Of a DNA stretch of 64,000 nucleotides, positions 60,547-64,000 are shown piece after piece. Location: positions 1 through 64,000 of the forward strand of contig JACCGJ010001325.1 of assembly GCA_013407085.1 (NCBI GenBank), given 5' to 3'. The DNA is from Atriophallophorus winterbourni (taxonomy: Eukaryota > Platyhelminthes > Trematoda > Plagiorchiida > Microphallidae). The translations under genes were made by a program, and so were the position numbers. The number at the start of each line of letters is the position of its first letter. Position 1 is the stretch's first letter. The notes beneath the pieces are model-generated. The model was not told the DNA's origin and made no database searches. It worked only from the letters and a program-made list of their open reading frames with translations.

Positions 60547-60904
60547 CAATAACTTGCCAATGGAATTCTGCTGCGATCGATTGCGAACGAGATTTGTATC
60601 AGTGGTGTCCGGAGCGGAATTCTTTTTTCCACTTGTGCGAGCATTGACAAACGATACACTCCGTTTGCTTCGGTCGTAGGGGTGCAATTTCGCTGATTTC
60701 GTATTTGCCGGCGTATTCGTGAACGGAACAGCGGCATGTTGATCGGGATATAATTTTGTCGCCGGTTGCACGACGGTCGCAGTGTGTAATTCCGGAATCG
60801 CGGAGTGGTCACGGTAATGTTGGGATTTGATTGCTTGGCGGTAATCGTGACCGAACGAGGGTGCCTGGAATGTCTTTGGCGCGGTTACCGCATTCCGGCT
60901 GACG
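60547..60904 (-). CDS. Possible upstream coding exon, unassigned
   Basis: A coding-like open stretch with an acceptor (CAACCATTTCAG/C) and a possible donor (TTATTG/GTATTT). It encodes about 119 residues including TAPKTFQAPSFGHDYRQAI and YDRSKRSVSFVNARTSGKK. It is polar, basic and disordered-looking, with codon use like the supervillin exons. It has no ATG, so it would be internal. It could be a 5' exon of the supervillin-like gene or belong to another gene, but its phases do not join directly to 58421. Confidence 0.35.
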
Positions 60905-61554
60905 CTGAAATGGTTGAACGTGAGTTTGTTGTTCGACGAAATGTGCAATGTGAGAAAAGATGGGAAATAACCGGATTAATTCTGTGTTGAGATTTCGAGT
61001 GGTGAATTACCGACGTCAGAAAACGCTTGCGCTTGAGAACAAGCTGCAGGTGGTTGATGGGCACCTTTGCAAGGGTATGGGGTAGTAAATCAAATCCTAT
61101 CGCTGGGCACCTCCGGTGAGCTGCTTAATCCTAGTGCGGCTTATCACAGGAACTTCTAATTTTTTAACAAACAATTTCCGGTTCAAATTAAAATTCCTGT
61201 AAATTTTCTTATGCAGAATGCTTAAAATCATAAGACGTACTGGTAAATAATCAGTCAGAATATATACAAATCCCATACGTGACACTTCCGAAACTGTTGC
61301 GGATGCTTTCATCGAATCGTTGATTTCTATTTGCAGAGTTCCGTCAACGATAACCACTGATCGAGGTTCGTAGTTTCCTTCTCCACTATTCGACGATTTG
61401 AACCGATTGCATGGTTGTTCTCATTTCTGATCCACGACTTATTAATCCACTGGCAATGGTATGGTTCAACTTATACAGCGTCAGTTGAAAGCATCGACCG
61501 CTCCCACCTCGACCAATACACAATGATCTTAACGTTTATCTAGTATTCGTCTCG

Positions 61555-61985
61555 GCAACCGTAATGCTGTAAAAAAGACATCGGTTGCTTCAGGATATGT
61601 CCTGAAACCGTGTTCAATGGCGGTCTTGCACTAAGCATCTTCTTGGAGTGTTTGCTTAACCTTGTATGTTGTCAAGCGGAGTGACGAGAAAAGCTTGGTA
61701 TGATGCATGACAGTGAAAGCCGCAAGGAAGCTTTCGTGCTGATGCCACTCTACTCATTTAAGAAACTTGACTGAATGCCTGTTCCATTCTAGGCGTAGGC
61801 ACATCATCTTAGTTTCTTTGTACTTACTTTTATATAGAATCCTTAGCTACTTAAGTCTCACCTTTGCCCATTTTTTAGGATTTTACTATTTTTCATGGTT
61901 GCATGGTGGTTATGCATTCGGTACATGTTACCGGTGTAATGCAGTCTCTGATGATGATGATGATCATGATGATGATGAGCTAACA
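61555..61985 (+). mobile_element. LINE family Z, second 3'-end copy with (GAT)n tail
   Basis: Shares GTGGCAGTCTTGT-like, CAAGCGGAGTGACGAGAAAAGC, ATGATGCATGACAGTGAAAG and CGCAAGGAAGCTTTCGTGCT with 38230-38330, then ACCGGTGTAATGCAGTCTCT and a (GAT)n tail at 61950-61978. No intact coding. Confidence 0.7.
61948..61980 (+). repeat. (GAT)n microsatellite, LINE tail
   Basis: GATGATGATGATGATCATGATGATGATGA at the 3' end of the family Z LINE copy. Confidence 0.85.
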
Positions 61986-64000
61986 CAAATTCACGCTGCC
62001 AAATATTTTTTTAAATAGAAAGTATGTTTTCGGCAAGTTTATCTCAGGATCTTAGAGGAAAGAAATGAGTTTGAAATTTGAAAATCGAATTTGACTTGGT
62101 ATCCGTTTTTAAAGGCACTGCCACTCGCCTCCATCAACATAATACGAATACTCAATCTGTTTCTAAGATATACGTTTTCGTGATTTAGCGGATGTATTAT
62201 TTTGAAAGTTGAGTTTTTGTATTGGTAGCGGGGGTCTTCTAGAAAATACATCACCTTAAAAATTTGTAAGTTTTTTCCATTATGGTGATTTCAACCCATG
62301 CAGTTGGCTATCCATCTGCTTTATCACAAACAGGTGCGTACGCGATATCCCATTAATGTTCGAAATCTAGTTCACCCAGTTCAAACAAATGCGTCACGTG
62401 ATAACCCGTGATTGGGCAACGTTTCCATTGCGGTGGTTTGTATAAACAAATAGCGAATCCTGGTTAACAAACGGTGTTGATACAGCAGGGTGAAAAGTTA
62501 GTTAAGTGAATCCAAGTAAATATAAAGCAGTAAAAAGTGAACCATTTGAATCAACGCCCACTCCACCAATGAAATTTTTTCATTCTTTGATTGATGAAGT
62601 AAATCTGAGTCGTGTCTATAACTGTACATATAATAATGTGATTAATAGCGGCGAGGTAAGTTATTGAAATACCCCAACAAGAAAATAACTCATCCGGTTG
62701 TTTATATATTGGTCTCGTTTACACGAGACTGAGTTATTGGAAGTAACATGATTAATAGTTAGAGACAGTGGCTAAAAGTGTAAAATCATAACCATTTGAA
62801 TAAAACTTAGTAATTAGTAATGTAACCAGTTGTATCATACTATACGTAAAAATCGAACTAAACAGACGTTCCGGGGAGGAGTACATATAATTTCACGAAA
62901 GAATTAAGATGGGAAGTGTAGATTTGGACGAATTGTTTTCCAATGGGTTGTGCTTATCGGAATCACTCTGAGGATATTCAGTAAACTGGCGACAACGCAA
63001 AGTTGTTTAACATTAAAGCTTCTAACCTTTGTTCGAAAATTGGTTCACTCGGTACTGATAATGTTTTATGGCAGAAAGTTATGAAGAAAACATACACAGA
63101 TTACGTACAAGTTCCGGAGACAGCGATTGCGGTGTATTGTAGGCTTATAACTGCGTGCCTGAATGGGTGGAACACCGCATACATTATTATGTAGGTTCAC
63201 CTCAATCCCGCCTACGCTCGAGGGTTTTGCATCGTGACATTTTGAATAACAAAAGCATTCGATTACGAATCGGCATTTCCACCAACAGGAGTAAGAGTAA
63301 CCTGATGTGATTAAACCTCAACATGTGCCAGGATGAGTCAACGGGCCTTGAAAACCTCTACATATTTCAAAGCAAGTTATGAGTGGAATGCTGATGAGTG
63401 TTATTTATGGCTCAACTTGAACGTGTGCATGATGGATTGTTAGAAACAGACACGACTTGATAATGATTTTCATCCGCGCAGACGCACTAGGTCGTGTGAA
63501 GAATTTATGGCACATTAAATAGCTTTATTACTGTAGGCGCCCAAACCATATTTTCTTCATGATCAGTAGAAAATAAAAGAGGATGTTCCACGACCAGAAT
63601 GTTTTTAGGTAAACAAATAGATTTTCAAGCATCTATCTAAGCGTCTGGAAAATTCTCATGAGTAAGGTTACCATGTCAAACAATGGAGTATGCCGTACAG
63701 ACATGGGCTCCTGGTTGCTCTTATGATTAAATGTATTATGTGGTGACAAAATTGCTTACGGCCGAACGGGCTTACTGTTCCGAACGGAGAAAGATTGCGA
63801 CCTCTTGGTCGATGTGGCTTTACTCAAAGACGGATACATCATGATTTCATTCTGACATAAAAAATTGTAACTACCGAAGGACTAAGACACTTGTCTCAAG
63901 AAAGTTGCGCCACGTGAATACCCCTCTCTACTTAAACCCCAATTCAGGTATTGCTTACCAGTGCCAATGTTGTTATGCGTGCTATCTTTGTTTGGAATTC

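Larger units (their letters stand above)
60960..64000. other. Upstream flank, no gene resolved
   Basis: Apart from the LINE tail at 61555-61985, no coding stretch or conserved motif is visible. The promoter and 5' exons of the supervillin-like gene may lie here, but no start site can be called. Confidence 0.4.

Overview
The window looks like nuclear DNA of a parasitic flatworm, most likely a digenean trematode. This is an inference from three things: AT-rich sequence with many-exon genes that mix 34-77 nt introns with multi-kilobase repeat-filled ones; RTE-like and CR1-like LINE fragments of the kind common in flukes; and one protein clearly homologous to animal supervillin. I cannot name the species from sequence alone.

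The window is dominated by one minus-strand gene, a supervillin-like actin-binding protein (SVIL family), running from its start codon at about 58419 down to its stop at 9015. I assembled 24 exons by reading splice sites, codon phase and family conservation. They encode about 2,000 residues: a Pro/Gln/Asn-rich disordered N-terminus, a middle region with supervillin's short conserved blocks, gelsolin-like repeats, and a C-terminal villin headpiece ending in [16 protein letters not shown]. Every junction is phase-consistent except E4/E5 (between 50085 and 47894), where an exon or alternative splice choice is missing. A coding-like block at 60547-60904 may be a further 5' exon.

A second complete small gene sits at 535-1377 on the minus strand: four exons, three introns of 34-51 nt, all phase 0, encoding a 239-residue coiled-coil protein I do not recognise.

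The remaining sequence is introns and intergenic DNA full of decayed transposable elements: at least five LINE types, a roughly 230-bp short interspersed family in five copies (three with visible target-site duplications, two of them nested inside LINEs), and a second short family that includes a head-to-head pair forming a 51-bp-arm palindrome. There are also microsatellites. I saw no tRNA, rRNA or CRISPR. The two host genes lie on the same strand, the coiled-coil gene about 7.6 kb downstream of the supervillin stop codon.
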